A stretch of DNA of 64,000 nt from Dysidea avara (lineage: Eukaryota > Porifera > Demospongiae > Dictyoceratida > Dysideidae): contig NC_089281.1 in the NCBI RefSeq assembly GCF_963678975.1, positions 29,439,616 through 29,503,615 of the forward strand, given 5' to 3'. The notes beneath the pieces were generated by a model. The model had not been told where the DNA came from, did not search any database, and saw only the letters and a program-made list of their open reading frames with translations. Both the position numbers and the translations under genes were made by a program. Shown piece by piece: positions 51,301-61,215 of the stretch. Each line of letters starts with the position of its first letter. Positions within the stretch are counted from its first letter, which is position 1.

Positions 51301-54300
51301 AATCGATTTGTACAGCAAGTATAGGGAAAATAAATTACAGGCGCTTATAAAAACGGTTGTAACTGACCAACGGATTAAGGTACGGAGCTACAATTTTCAT
51401 TGTTGTGTTCACCATGAACAGGCGAGTCAATGACTGGGTAAGTGTTTCCTTTACTCACTCTTCTTCACTGCATACAAAGGCAAAATTCGTGAAAAAATAT
51501 TGATCATATATGATTGCTTCAATGTGACATAAACAAATGCTCATAACTTAGGTCTACTGCAACGAAACAAAGATTTTCCAACTCCTCTTGAGCAGGTGAA
51601 TAAGATGATATCCAGAGTTTTATTGTTAGTCCCTTCCTTCACTAAGAAAGAGGCGTTCAAAAAATTTACAGGAATTCTTTTCAATAATACGCAAGTATTT
51701 CACCCAATGTATTCAATGCTTTCTACTGTAAATTTTTGCTTGTGCGATTGTGTTGGGTTTTCGCAGATCCGGTCACGCATGATTTCAACCTAAATCTAAA
51801 GTATAGATTTAATTTGTACTTTAGGTGACAGTCCCCCTTGTTTAGGCACTTAATGATCCCCACTAGCTTGTAAAATTCTTTACACTTGTTTGCAACTTTT
51901 TTGTAACATAAGAACCCAAACTGTGGTTCCTAACTGACTTAGATAATGGTATCATTTTATATGGGTACATAGGTGGAGTTATTGTGGGATTGGATGTGTC
52001 ATTTTAACATTGTCATACACTGTTAAAATATAGTAAGTGTGGAAGACTGAACATGGGAGCTGGAGAAATTATTAAAGTGCTTACACTACTGTAAGAGGGA
52101 GTATATAGCAACTTATAAAGAATGTCACTGAACACAGAGCAGAACACAGCAATCACACCCTTAAACGATCAGAGCATGGTCACCATGGTCACCATGCCTC
52201 TTAATAATCTACTGCAGGAAAACAGGACATGGCAACCACGCCCCTTTAGCTCATTTGAGATAAGCAGCAAGATTTAGATACTTTATTAAAGCAGTACAGT
52301 ATTCTAATAGTACAACCACACAAGTAGCTATATCATAGCTATGCTATAACAACAATTAGACTATGGTACAGCTCATTTAGAGGGTTACTAAATCACTTAG
52401 TCATCTGACATGCTCATTTATTAGTCACCTACACATGTTCATTTAGTAACCCACCCTCAGGCAACTTTGTACGTGAAAAATAATTATAACACGAAAGGTG
52501 CACAGGAGTACTTGATAATACTGTAATACAATTCTTCTCCGTGTTCTACGAATAATTCTGGACAAATAGTAGACTACGCGGCGTATCTACTGTAGCTCTA
52601 GCCGTTACTCTGGTTACCGGTAGAATAATTATTTTTGTGGGCGCTGTAAGGACTTCAGGAAGAAACCGTTCTGCCATTCTGCGTTGCTCTTTCACCCCAC
52701 CCTAATGCTCTGGCTATAAAGGTATGTACTTTAAACCATAGTCTAAATAAGTTAGACACTGTGACCAACGGGAACTAAGCAATTTAGTAACCCCTCTGGC
52801 CCTTAGTAGTGCCCTTGCTGCGCTCGGGACGCTACAGCCTCAGGCCATTGGGGTTACTAAATCGCTTAGTTCCCTTGATCTTGGTGTCTAACTATTATAA
52901 AGCTAGCAAACCAGTTCAATTAAAAATTTAAAAGATCTCAGCAACAAAACAATAACATAGCTATGTGGGAAAATCCCTACTTATGGCATTAAACGGATGA
53001 ATTTCCCAGACAACTATGTTGCAATACTACAGGTTTTCGTCATGTTTGCGATTGACGTCATCCCGTTTGCAATCGAATTTGTCTATTTTACAATTAAATT
53101 TGTCGCCTTGGCAACATGCTTGCAGTAGAATTAGGTGCTATTGCATTAGAATTTGTCACGATTGCAGGAAATTCGTCACAACTAATCAGTGAGCACCTGG
53201 TTAACCAAGAACACTATGGGAAACACCTGAAATAATTGTTGACTAACAAGAACTGGTAGCACCTAGTACCACTGCAGTTCACTGTTGACAGACATCAGGG
53301 CTGGACACTTTTCAGCTACTTGAATTTGTGAAAGATCAAGATACTCTAATAGAACAGTCAATGCAATACTCTAATAGAGCATTCAGTAGAATTGTAGCTC
53401 TCACTCTGGTACTGCTTACATGTCATGCAAGGATATATCTTAATAATTTTGTACTACAGTAGATTTTTTTAAAATTCAGTGAAAGCTTAGTTCTTTGAGA
53501 TACAGAAGCCATTGATGCATCAACAAAAAGGAGAAAGAGGCTTTGCATGTAAAACATCAGAGCATCTTTTTTTTTATTAATTGCCCTGGGGGAGCATACC
53601 CACAGATCCCCCAGCTTGGCACATGTAGTTGAGTATCACATAAAAGCAGAAAATCTAAAGATCATAGTAGATCAATAAAAAGTAGTGTGCATGACTATGA
53701 CCTCCATTGCAGAGCCAATGGATGGCTGAACCACTAAAAATCTCTGGGCTCTGGCCCTGACAGACATTAATTATGCTGTCAGGTGTACACCTAAATTTTA
53801 CACTAGAAACAGCTTCGTACAGACATGGATGTATGCCAAGTTGCCAACAATAACTCACTGATCTTGGTTTGTAGAACGAACAATCAGTCATGACAAAACC
53901 TGCAAACGAGACTATTCTACTGCAAGCACATTGCCAAGGCAAAGAATTGAGTTGCAAAAGTGACAAATTCTACTGCAAAAGTGACAAATTCAATTGCAAA
54001 AGTGACAAATTCTACTGCAAAAGTGACAAATTCAATTGCAAATGGATGAAGTCAATTGCAAAGATGATGAATTCAATAGCAAAACCTGTAGCATTCACAT
54101 CTCTTATAGGCCTAATCTCCTGTTAATTTCAGTACTTTTATTACTAGAGCTCTACTTCATTATTTTTTACTTGCACTAGTAACCAGTAATGGTGTTGGTG
54201 TCTCATTGTTGGTCAGGCTAATTAACAAGCAAAGAATTCTCAAGTTAAACACTCTTACACTAGGCAATGGTTGATATTTATGTACTTGATTGTGTTGTAA

Positions 54301-57300
54301 ACAAAGGTCTGCAGGGAATTTCATTTAAATAAAAGTCAACAATCTTCTCAGAGTGATACATACATCATGGCATATCACAACGTACCATTCTCAGCTCCCG
54401 TTCTACATCATCAGCAATATTTCTGATAGTATCTCGAAACTCATTAGCTTGTTCCAATATCACTAAAACACAAAATAGTAAACAATTGCCTGAAACAATT
54501 AGGATCTAACTTCGTGATCGATCCTGTATTTGGTCCCTGATGTCACATGGGATGGCATAGAAAGTAGCATTGGCCTGTCAACTCAGCAGTTATACAGAAC
54601 TCATTGTATGTTGATGCAGCTTACCTCTATTGCTTCTTGTGCAAGATTGCCGACTTGCTCAAGTTGGTTTAAAACTGAACTCACATCTTCAACCTGGAAA
54701 TTACCAGAGGTAAGAAAGAGGCTGGTATAGACAGTAGACTGAACAGGTTACAGAACATAATATGGTAACCACAATAAATTTAAGATGTGCAATTATTGTC
54801 AAGCATCATATACTATGAATCTGAAGTGTCCTGGTTAGCTATAATGAAACCCTCCCACATTAATATACCCTCCCACATTAATATACCCTCCCACATTAAT
54901 ATACCCTCCCACATTAATATACCCTCCCACATTAATATACCCTCCCACATTAATATACCCTCCCACATTAATATACCCTCCCACATTAATATACCCTCCC
55001 ACATTAATATACCCTCCCACATTAATATACATGTATTAACATCTCAGGCAAGCCAGTCAACCTATTATGCTTGTAGGCTAATTTGAGTGAAACTTGGGCA
55101 AGCCAACAGAGCTCTATCATTGTGATATGTTGCAACTGAAAATAAATGGTTATGCTTCAGAATCTCATCATTATGGTATTTTCAAGCAGTTACCAGCAAT
55201 TATACTGTGCCCCTCCATCCTAGGATGCCAGACCGAAAGTGAATTCCTTACTGATGACAAACTGAAGTAGTTGACTTGCCAAACTATAGTATGTACAAGT
55301 TGAGCTGGATCCCGAAAAACAGCTAAAAATCAAAAGTGGATTTTTTCTCAAGTGAGTTAACATTTCAGCCACCCAGTTGATTAGTGGTGACAGCAAAGAT
55401 GTCAACAACAGACATGTACAGTTTGGCTCCATCACAAGTTCAGAAAAGGTATGTACTGGACAATGCGCTTTTATGGCTTCCCACAGGAAATGTATGGTAG
55501 AAATTTTGATTGGCCGTAAATATTGTCAGACATTTGAATGAAAAGATTTTGAATCATTTTTAGCGGGTCAAGAAGTACTACAAATAAGCCATACTTCAAG
55601 ATCATGAGTAGATAACTATTAAATGTTTTTGAGGATCCGGCTCAACGCATACATACTATAGAAGCAGCTACAACTCTAGGGTGGGCCTGTTTGCTCTTGT
55701 AAGTAGCCCCATGCATACACTCCCTAAGTATATATATATATATATATATCAAGAGTGTCGTATGGCCAAGTACAGCCAGTGCTGGCGTGCCAGACAAGTG
55801 TGTATTTTACAGGAACCAAGAAAACAATGGCTGGATGGAAATTAAGCATTTTTGCTGTGGAAATTTCCTCGGGGTAGGGCACCTCCCATTCCAAATTTGA
55901 GGTGAATCTGCCCATCCATCACTGAGATACATGCCTCCAAAGTTTGTCTTATTTTCTTCGTATTTTTATTTTTATTCTTAATCTTTTTCTTCTGTGTCTC
56001 GCACACTTTAGAAAAATTGTAATAACTCACATCTGCTTTGGTCAATTTACTTAAAATTTGGAGGGCAGTAAGAACATAATATTGCATATTTACAAACCAA
56101 TTTTGGTACAGATCAGACAAAGAACAAGAAAGTTATGCACAATTTTTCAAAAATCCAAAGGCGATTTGTTGACAGGGTAAACCGCTTGAAAGAATAACTT
56201 GAAAATCGGTCTGTATATGGTGTAACTATCGTAGTGTAAACCTTTTGTGGAATTGCACTAACAGTCATGGAGTTATAACAAAAATGCCAACCATGTGTAA
56301 AACCGCATGATCAAGGTTTGCTATTAAAAAAGTATTGCTTACCACACCTACCAGGCAAATACCTAATGGAATCAGCTGAAAATAGGTAGAGAGGTTAAAT
56401 AATTATTTTAGATCTTTCAGTAGTTTACAAGAAATCAGATTAAAAACTACTGAGTTACACTATGAAAGTCAACTAGATGCAAGATCGAGACACTCTAACA
56501 GTGCAGTCGCCCTAATAGAACATTCAGCTACGTAATAAGTCACTCTATTAGAACGTTCAGCTACAATCAAATCACCATGTAGAGAGTTCGACTACGAGCG
56601 AGTCACCCTGTAGAGAGTTTAGCTACAAACAAGTCACCCTGGAGAGTTCAACTACAAACAAGCCACCCTGTAGTGAGTTCAGTTACAAATAAGTCATCCT
56701 GGAGAGAGTTCAGCAACAAACAAGTCACCCTGTAGAGTTCAGCTTGAAGTTACACCATATATGGTAAGTGTAGCCACAAAGCGTGGTATATCAGTTATAC
56801 CACAGAGTGGCGTTTTTGATCTCAACTACAGGTGTGGTTCTATGCAAAAACAGCCAAGCTGTGAGAAAAGGATGCGCCCCCCAAAAAGCCAGGGTGAAAG
56901 AAGATGTGAAATTGAAGGTGGCGGTTTCTTGGCTGCTTTGATTTCACATCTTTTCACCCTGGCTTTTTGGGAGCCACACCCTTTTTTCATAGCTTGGCTG
57001 TTTTTGTATAGATATCACTTCTTTTTGTATTCGTATACTCCAAAGCCGGTCTGTGGGCCAGCTTTGTAGCTTCTTTTACTTGTCTTTTTCTTTACCGCAG
57101 AAAGGAGGAATACATCAAGACCTGAATTCTCTGGATACTTGTTTATATACTGTAATGATGCATTTTGTACTATGAAAATTATCACATGTCCTCTCTCCTA
57201 CAGATAGACTACCTTGTAGCAGAATTCTCTACAACTTGTTTGTCACATTTCGTGAAATCCTAATCTAAATGGTTAGCAAGTCTCTCCAATAACAAGCACC

Positions 57301-60300
57301 TAAATTGACCAAAAATTATTCATCTGAGCAAGGAGAAGAATTTTCCGTGAGCTCTTGTCTCCTTCGTGGATAACTCACTAATCGCGAATAGATGGGTGTG
57401 GCACCGCTAAAGAGTCTAAAACGCCTGATCCATCAAGGATTTCTACTAATTTCGGTCTTCAACAGGTGCTGTTTCACTATAAATAATATTGCTATCTATA
57501 ATTGTTTCATCTACTGGGGTGTAGAATATCAGTTATAACACAATTACTTGGGATATGACAAAATATACGCACTCATTCCCTGCAGGCACTTGTGCTATAT
57601 ATTTATGTCATATCCCTCGTAACCGTGTTATAACTATAAAAATATATATATATTATATAACACACAAATTCTAACTTTCGTTGTGTATAGTATTTCTGTT
57701 TGCGACAAGAAGATATACACTGACAAGAGTTGGGGAAGTTACTTCATGAAAGTAATATATTACATATTACTTTTATCAGTATAATATATTACAGTCACAT
57801 ATTACTTAGAATAAAGAGTAACTTAATAATATTACATATTAAGTTACTAACTTAATAATATTAGCTAAAAATATTAAGTTACTATTTTATATTCATGCTA
57901 AGTCACTTTTTTATTAAGACAGCTAAGTTAAAGTTAACATATAAACCACATGCAGTCACGTGATGCACATCAGTGACGCGTACATGCAACACCTGAGCAC
58001 CATTATAGATGAAAGGCTAATGGATTATAGTAGAACGGATAATTGGCAGTAAAATCCATTTATAATGTGTTACTTGCTCATCGTTACGCGTAGAATCACA
58101 TGTTACATCTTGGTAAAGTTACTCGTTACTTTTCCCTTCTAACTCCTCGTTACATAATAATATTACTTTTCTCGTTACTAGTAACGACTTATAGTTTCCT
58201 AAAGTAACTTAAAGTTATATCACTGCATTTCCTAAAGTAATGCGTTATATTACTCAGAATCGTGAATTGTAATATATATTACGTAATGCGTTACCCCATC
58301 TCTGTACACTAATAATACTCTGGTTTATAGTATAATGAACTACAACACAAGTGTGACTTAAGGAAGGCATGTAGGCAGTTAAGGAAGGTATCTCAACTCA
58401 TTGCACTTTACAAACAATTAACAAAGAGGATAACACAGACACTTGTATGGTATATTTCTTACCAATGTATAATCCACCACATCATATGACTGGGTAGGTA
58501 TGGGATCACACAGGCTACCAAGACTAGCATTACGACACTGCATGTCTAGGGTTACTAGTGATGCAGTCAAATTATTCAGTTCATCTTGTAGCCTTATGGT
58601 CAAATTGAGCAGTTTCACTACAGTACTGTTGACCACCCGTAGTGCATCAATGGAATTGTTAAGGTCTACAGGAGTACAACAACTTTGTGGTAAACTTGAA
58701 TGTGAATGTATGGTGTATGTGTAGTGTATGCATGTACGTATGTACATGTATGTGCTGCTCACAATGTTGCCCAAACGCAACATTGTGAGTAGTGAATTGT
58801 GCACAATAAAAAAACTTGCTAAAAGGGGCATGGCAGCTGCTTTGTTTGCAAGTAAAGAAATGGTAGTCATGTCCCTGAATACTTGCAAAAGAAACAGCTG
58901 TCACGCCCCTTTTAAAATCATGCACAATTAGTACTCGTAAAATTGTGATTGGGCAGTACCGTAACATGGTGTGGGCTACAACAATGCAGGTCGGGTTAAC
59001 AAGCAACACTACACCTATCCTATGTTGAGCATTCTATGTGAAATACTATTTTATTGCAAAGTAAATAGTAATAAATCTGAATAAAGTAATAAAACTATAA
59101 AATGATGTGATAAATTGCTCCTCTTGCATTTTGAAACATAATAAATCCTTGGGATGGGGCATGCCCTGAATTCCTCTAGGTTCAAAGCAGCTACCATATA
59201 GCCTAAATGTTTCGATGGGCAAATATTTCAAGGTTGAGCAATGTTGCTAAAAATAAAATTTTGGCAGATTTGCAAACACTCTCAAAATGTATTAGATTAT
59301 ATGGAGGTCTAAATATTTCGAGGCTAAAAATTTCGCTAATAGCCCCCAAAACTGCAAAATCAGCAAAAATTTCCCCCCTCGAAATATTTAGGCTATACGG
59401 TATGTTGCCTTTGGCAATATAGCTGTTCTGACCATCTTTCATTACTAACAAAGGTTACCAAATTAGTGATTTTTTTGACTGATCAAATTGAAGTACTTAC
59501 CCACAGCTAATTCAAGACTGCTGTTAATCAAAGGAGCCACGGAGTCCCCAAACACATCCAATATAATATCACCGATAGTGATGTGTGAATCTAAATTTGA
59601 TAACATGAAAAAGGGCATCCCACACACCTGATAAAGTGATAATAAAACTTACTATTAATTTGACACTGTACAAAGGTGTTTATTTCATCATATCGATCAA
59701 TTGTTGCATTTGCTTGCTACATAAAAGACATTATCAACTAGGCTAATATACCACATGTCCTACCATCTGTGTGTCATCAATAAAATTGAGTGAACTGTTA
59801 AGTGCTGTGTTGACGGTATTCTCAAAATTTTGAACACTGTCGTTCAGTTTCTCATTGGAAACAAAAGCAAACACAACACCAATGCTAGAGATTGAAGACA
59901 AACTTAAATTAAACCAAAAAAGGAAAATATGCATTACTATATAAGTACAACAGGAAATGACTCCTATCATAAAAGGAGAAACAATGAATCAGCTAAAATG
60001 AAAACTTACAATAGTAGACAGATACAGAGGACAAGCATTATGTAGAGGATGAAACATCTTAAATCATTGTTCTCTCGATGTTCTTGTTTTAAATCTCCAC
60101 CACAATTGCCACAAAATCGACAGCAGCAGAAACAACAACCAACGATGGCAAAAATCAGAGCAAAAACTGGTCCCAGACAAGTGACAACTAGTATGGGTGC
60201 CCACCATTCTCCAAACTGTGTAGTGAACATGAACAACAGTTACTTGGCATGACACATATTCACACACTAACATAAAATCTTTTGGAAATCTCAAAGCTCA

Positions 60301-61107
60301 AATGAGCTTGTACTCCTCCATTGAAGTGATTGTGTAAATGTTAGGAAATGCTAACAAGTGGGTAGTCAAACTGGTTTGAGACTGTGCAAGTACACAGTAA
60401 TACAATTTTGTGCTTACTCATTATTGGATGTCGCTCATAATTAATAAACAAAGTGATACACTGTATCATATTTTAATCAACACATTACACTTCAACAGCA
60501 ACTCTGAGCACCTCAACAACTTACATCTTCCAGTACATCTCTAAATTCAAAGTCACCACTGCCCGTGTGTACTAAACTATGTTGACAACCAGAAGTTGCA
60601 ATAGGATTATCCAGTGAAGAATTAAGGACTGGTAAAATTACATCTGTAGAAACAAAGACTTAATTAAATACATGCCACGCCTACACCACTACCAAAAACA
60701 TTCGTGTCCCTATTTTCACAATGGTGTCTGTTAACAAGTGGTAATGGTGGCAATATTTTCACTTATTAAATAAATACATTACCATATGGCAGACTTCCAC
60801 TGCGAACGCTATCCACAAAAGCATTCGCTAGGTTGGCCCAGCCCTTCAGTCCATCTGAGTTGTCATTCACTTCTATATGGACTAATCGGGCGGCTGGTAG
60901 TGGTGCGAATATGATCGAACCATTGTCAGCTAACGAGAAGTTGAGCATCTCCTGAAGCATTTCTGCTACTTCCCGCTGTATGGAGTCGCACATTTGTGGC
61001 ACTGAACTAAAACCGCCAAGTGAAATATCACAAGTATTATTGTCATTTTGAGCTAATACTACACCTAAACTACAGAGCGCGAGTAGATACAACCACAACG
61101 CCCTCAT
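42310..61107 (-). CDS. PROM: prominin-like pentaspan membrane glycoprotein, gene C
   Basis: Exons, 5' to 3': 60783-61107, 60525-60643, 60010-60215, 59764-59884, 59653-59716, 59501-59590, 58463-58665, 54625-54693, 54511-54574, 54386-54462, 51065-51150, 50852-51034, 50653-50803, 50115-50209, 49970-50060, 48911-49150, 48549-48635, 48435-48488, 42787-42870, 42670-42738, 42526-42615 and 42310-42471. Phases agree at every junction and give about 909 residues. Signal peptide 1-20; FGEWWAP then TM1 near 150-175; GCCFCCCRFCGNCGG; TM2 near 200-225; TM3 near 485-512; TM4 near 536-560; TM5 near 857-880; a 30-residue tail. Both extracellular loops carry many NxS/T sites and conserved Cys (NGCK, RNCT, GRCQP). 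Like A, it needs a 30-bp micro-intron before TM3 to avoid an in-frame TGA. Its 5.6-kb intron 18 is packed with mobile elements. Expressed state is unknown, but the reading frame is fully intact. Confidence 0.9.
43340..43935. repeat. dispersed repeat R, copy 1
   Basis: Matches 45120-45696 nearly end to end (gtgaagtatccatta, cacctctgcaatcaaaata, tccatgaagaatgcattgta, ccaaaaggcacctctcgggc, acgcttgtctgaaggcatca, gtactatcgtactatatgat). Inverted partial copies lie at about 31665-31860 and 47370-47760. No intact ORF is shared between copies, so it is treated as a non-coding repeat of unknown class. Confidence 0.75.
44690..44945. mobile_element. fold-back element with about 115-bp arms
   Basis: The left arm (ctagagtagggaccatagca, tactgaaacaagctgga, cataatgat-like core, gttatatccctactgtgc) is mirrored almost base for base by the right arm ending ctatagtccatactctag. 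The loop is about 20 bp. A single arm is found at 33196-33312. Confidence 0.85.
45120..45696. repeat. dispersed repeat R, copy 2, interrupted by the TIR element
   Basis: Second copy of the repeat at 43340-43935 in the same orientation. The 780-bp TIR element is inserted at its right end, and the flanking gtactatc sequence resumes at 46484. This dates the insertion after the repeat. Confidence 0.7.
45704..46483 (+). mobile_element. 780-bp TIR element with internal lysine-rich ORF
   Basis: The ends are inverted repeats of 68 bp starting CAAGAGTTAATAATAG; I compared 66 bp of each arm by eye and found them identical. The element is flanked by GTACTAT on both sides (45697-45703 and 46484-46490), a 7-bp target duplication. 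The interior is GC-richer than its surroundings. It contains ORF parts rich in KKKR and KKKRR motifs, in two frames joined at about 46047. Perfect ends and an intact duplication point to a recent insertion. It is too small for a usual transposase, so it is probably mobilised in trans. Superfamily not assigned; 7-bp duplications occur in few families. Confidence 0.75.
46052..46378 (+). CDS. hypothetical basic, NLS-like ORF inside the TIR element
   Basis: A 108-codon ORF starting MHHESTVQPRPEVRPKKKRR, then TKKKC, ESQPKKKRQ, and a hydrophobic C-terminal third (LPSLTGVAIFASLLSHQL). An upstream ORF (45918-46049, 43 codons) has HSKKKRQRRSMRK and ends just before, in another frame, so the two may be one gene broken by a frameshift. 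The repeated KKKR pattern resembles nuclear localisation signals. I do not recognise the family. It could be captured host sequence or a degenerate element protein. Confidence 0.4.
   Translation: MHHESTVQPRPEVRPKKKRRSRSDELEVTKKKCQTKAMARKRSGADETQPEESQPKKKRQMKVMNDFSLVLPSLTGVAIFASLLSHQLSILQGHTKCDITCLLRSSTL
47370..47760. repeat. dispersed repeat R, inverted diverged copy
   Basis: Shares, in reverse, the aatcacccaaaaac, caagcccaaaagtacctt, atgccttttggta and catggacttat blocks with the copies at 43340 and 45120. Confidence 0.6.
48244..48422. mobile_element. MITE next to the gene C exon 18 donor
   Basis: Inverted ends (aaatttgattagggatcaaa ... tttgatccctaatcaaattt) and an inner mirrored ctgcagatatactag block. 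The right end is about 12 bp from the exon 18 splice donor. Confidence 0.8.
49151..49969 (-). other. gene C intron 15, unassigned
   Basis: AT-rich intron between exons 15 and 16; nothing recognised. Confidence 0.4.
50210..50652 (-). other. gene C intron 13
   Basis: AT-rich; includes one palindromic-motif copy (50330-50354) with a ttgatcc flank. Nothing else recognised. Confidence 0.4.
51035..51064 (-). other. 30-bp micro-intron in gene C before TM3
   Basis: Begins GTGAGTCAG and ends in a tandem acceptor GAGAAG. The first in-frame codon is TGA. Removing 27 or 30 bp gives an open frame (PR(R)LIINDQ). Same position and nearly the same sequence as in gene A. Confidence 0.6.
52740..52895. repeat. 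fold-back repeat
   Basis: gttagacac ... gggaactaagcaatttagta and cccctctggcc are mirrored by ggccattggggttactaaat, cgcttagttccc and gtgtctaac. Confidence 0.65.
53028..54090. repeat. about 1-kb inverted-repeat element with internal tandem array
   Basis: ctacaggtttt on the left is mirrored by aaaacctgtag on the right. Inside the right end (53945-54050) is a tandem array of aagtgacaaattctactgca and aagtgacaaattcaattgca units. The left end carries the same words inverted and diverged (gcagtagaatt, gaatttgtc). Confidence 0.55.
54849..55028. repeat. 18-bp minisatellite, ten perfect copies
   Basis: Ten uninterrupted copies of accctcccacattaatat. Because 18 is divisible by 3, all frames stay open and give repetitive ORFs on both strands; these are artefacts. 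Confidence 0.95.
55366..55615. repeat. dispersed repeat, partner of 25433-25650
   Basis: Same block order as the copy at 25433-25650 (ttcagccacc, attagtggtgacag, catcacaagttc, ttgattggcc, agacatttgaatga). Confidence 0.65.
56570..56755. repeat. tandem repeat, about 33-bp unit, six copies
   Basis: Units contain gagttcagctacaaacaagt and caccctgtagag with small indels. It begins beside a palindromic-motif cluster at 56484-56566. Confidence 0.75.
56845..57015. mobile_element. fold-back MITE
   Basis: atgcaaaaacagccaagct ... ccaaaaagccagggtgaaag ... agatgtgaaat is mirrored by atttcacatcttttcaccct, ggctttttggg and agcttggctgtttttgtat. Confidence 0.75.
57728..58306. mobile_element. GTAAT-rich MITE, relative of 37524-38012
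   Basis: Begins gttggggaagttac and ends cgttaccccatctc in inverted form, with an interior of gtaat, attac and aagtaac words. Confidence 0.6.
58797..58928. mobile_element. fold-back MITE
   Basis: ttgtgcacaat ... cttgctaaaaggggcatg and gcagctgctttgtttgcaag are mirrored by cttgcaaaagaaacagctg, cacgccccttttaaaa and atgcacaa. Confidence 0.7.
59192..59401. mobile_element. MITE with tatagcctaaat ends
   Basis: ccatatagcctaaatgtttcg is mirrored by cgaaatatttaggctatacgg, and inner aatatttcgaggctaaaaat blocks are also palindromic. Confidence 0.7.
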
Positions 61108-61143
61108 ATTTGCAGATCTTCGGTAATTTCACGCGAGCGCGGC

Positions 61144-61195
61144 TTTTATATGTTTTGTACACAACGCCTAGCAACCATTGATTTATTGTCACGTG
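61144..61195 (-). promoter_or_regulatory. gene C core promoter motifs and PDE12 poly(A) signal
   Basis: On the minus strand, TATAAAAG ends about 36 bp before the gene C start codon. Upstream are AGCAAC-like (about 61169) and TGTCACGTGCT (CACGTG 61190-61195). The AATAAA at 61182-61187 lies about 29 bp past the PDE12 stop codon, so the two genes share this short spacer. Confidence 0.5.
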
Positions 61196-61215
61196 CTAAA
61201 ACTCACACATTATAA

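Larger units (their letters stand above)
51151..54385 (-). other. gene C intron 10, repeat-bearing
   Basis: Holds the dispersed repeat at 51205-51780, a fold-back at 52740-52895, an inverted-repeat element at about 53028-54090 and palindromic-motif copies at 53335-53392. No gene supported. Confidence 0.55.
54694..58462 (-). other. gene C intron 7, repeat-rich
   Basis: Holds the 18-bp minisatellite, the dispersed repeat 55366-55615, a (TA)n run near 55732, a repeat with about 33-bp units (56570-56755), a fold-back (56845-57015) and a GTAAT-rich MITE (57728-58306). No gene supported. Confidence 0.6.
58666..59500 (-). other. gene C intron 6 with two small MITEs
   Basis: Contains fold-backs at 58797-58928 and 59192-59401; the rest is AT-rich. 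Confidence 0.55.

Noticed and set aside
54787-55086. ORFs made of PSHINI or GGYINV repeats
   Set aside because: Open only because the 18-bp minisatellite unit is a multiple of three.
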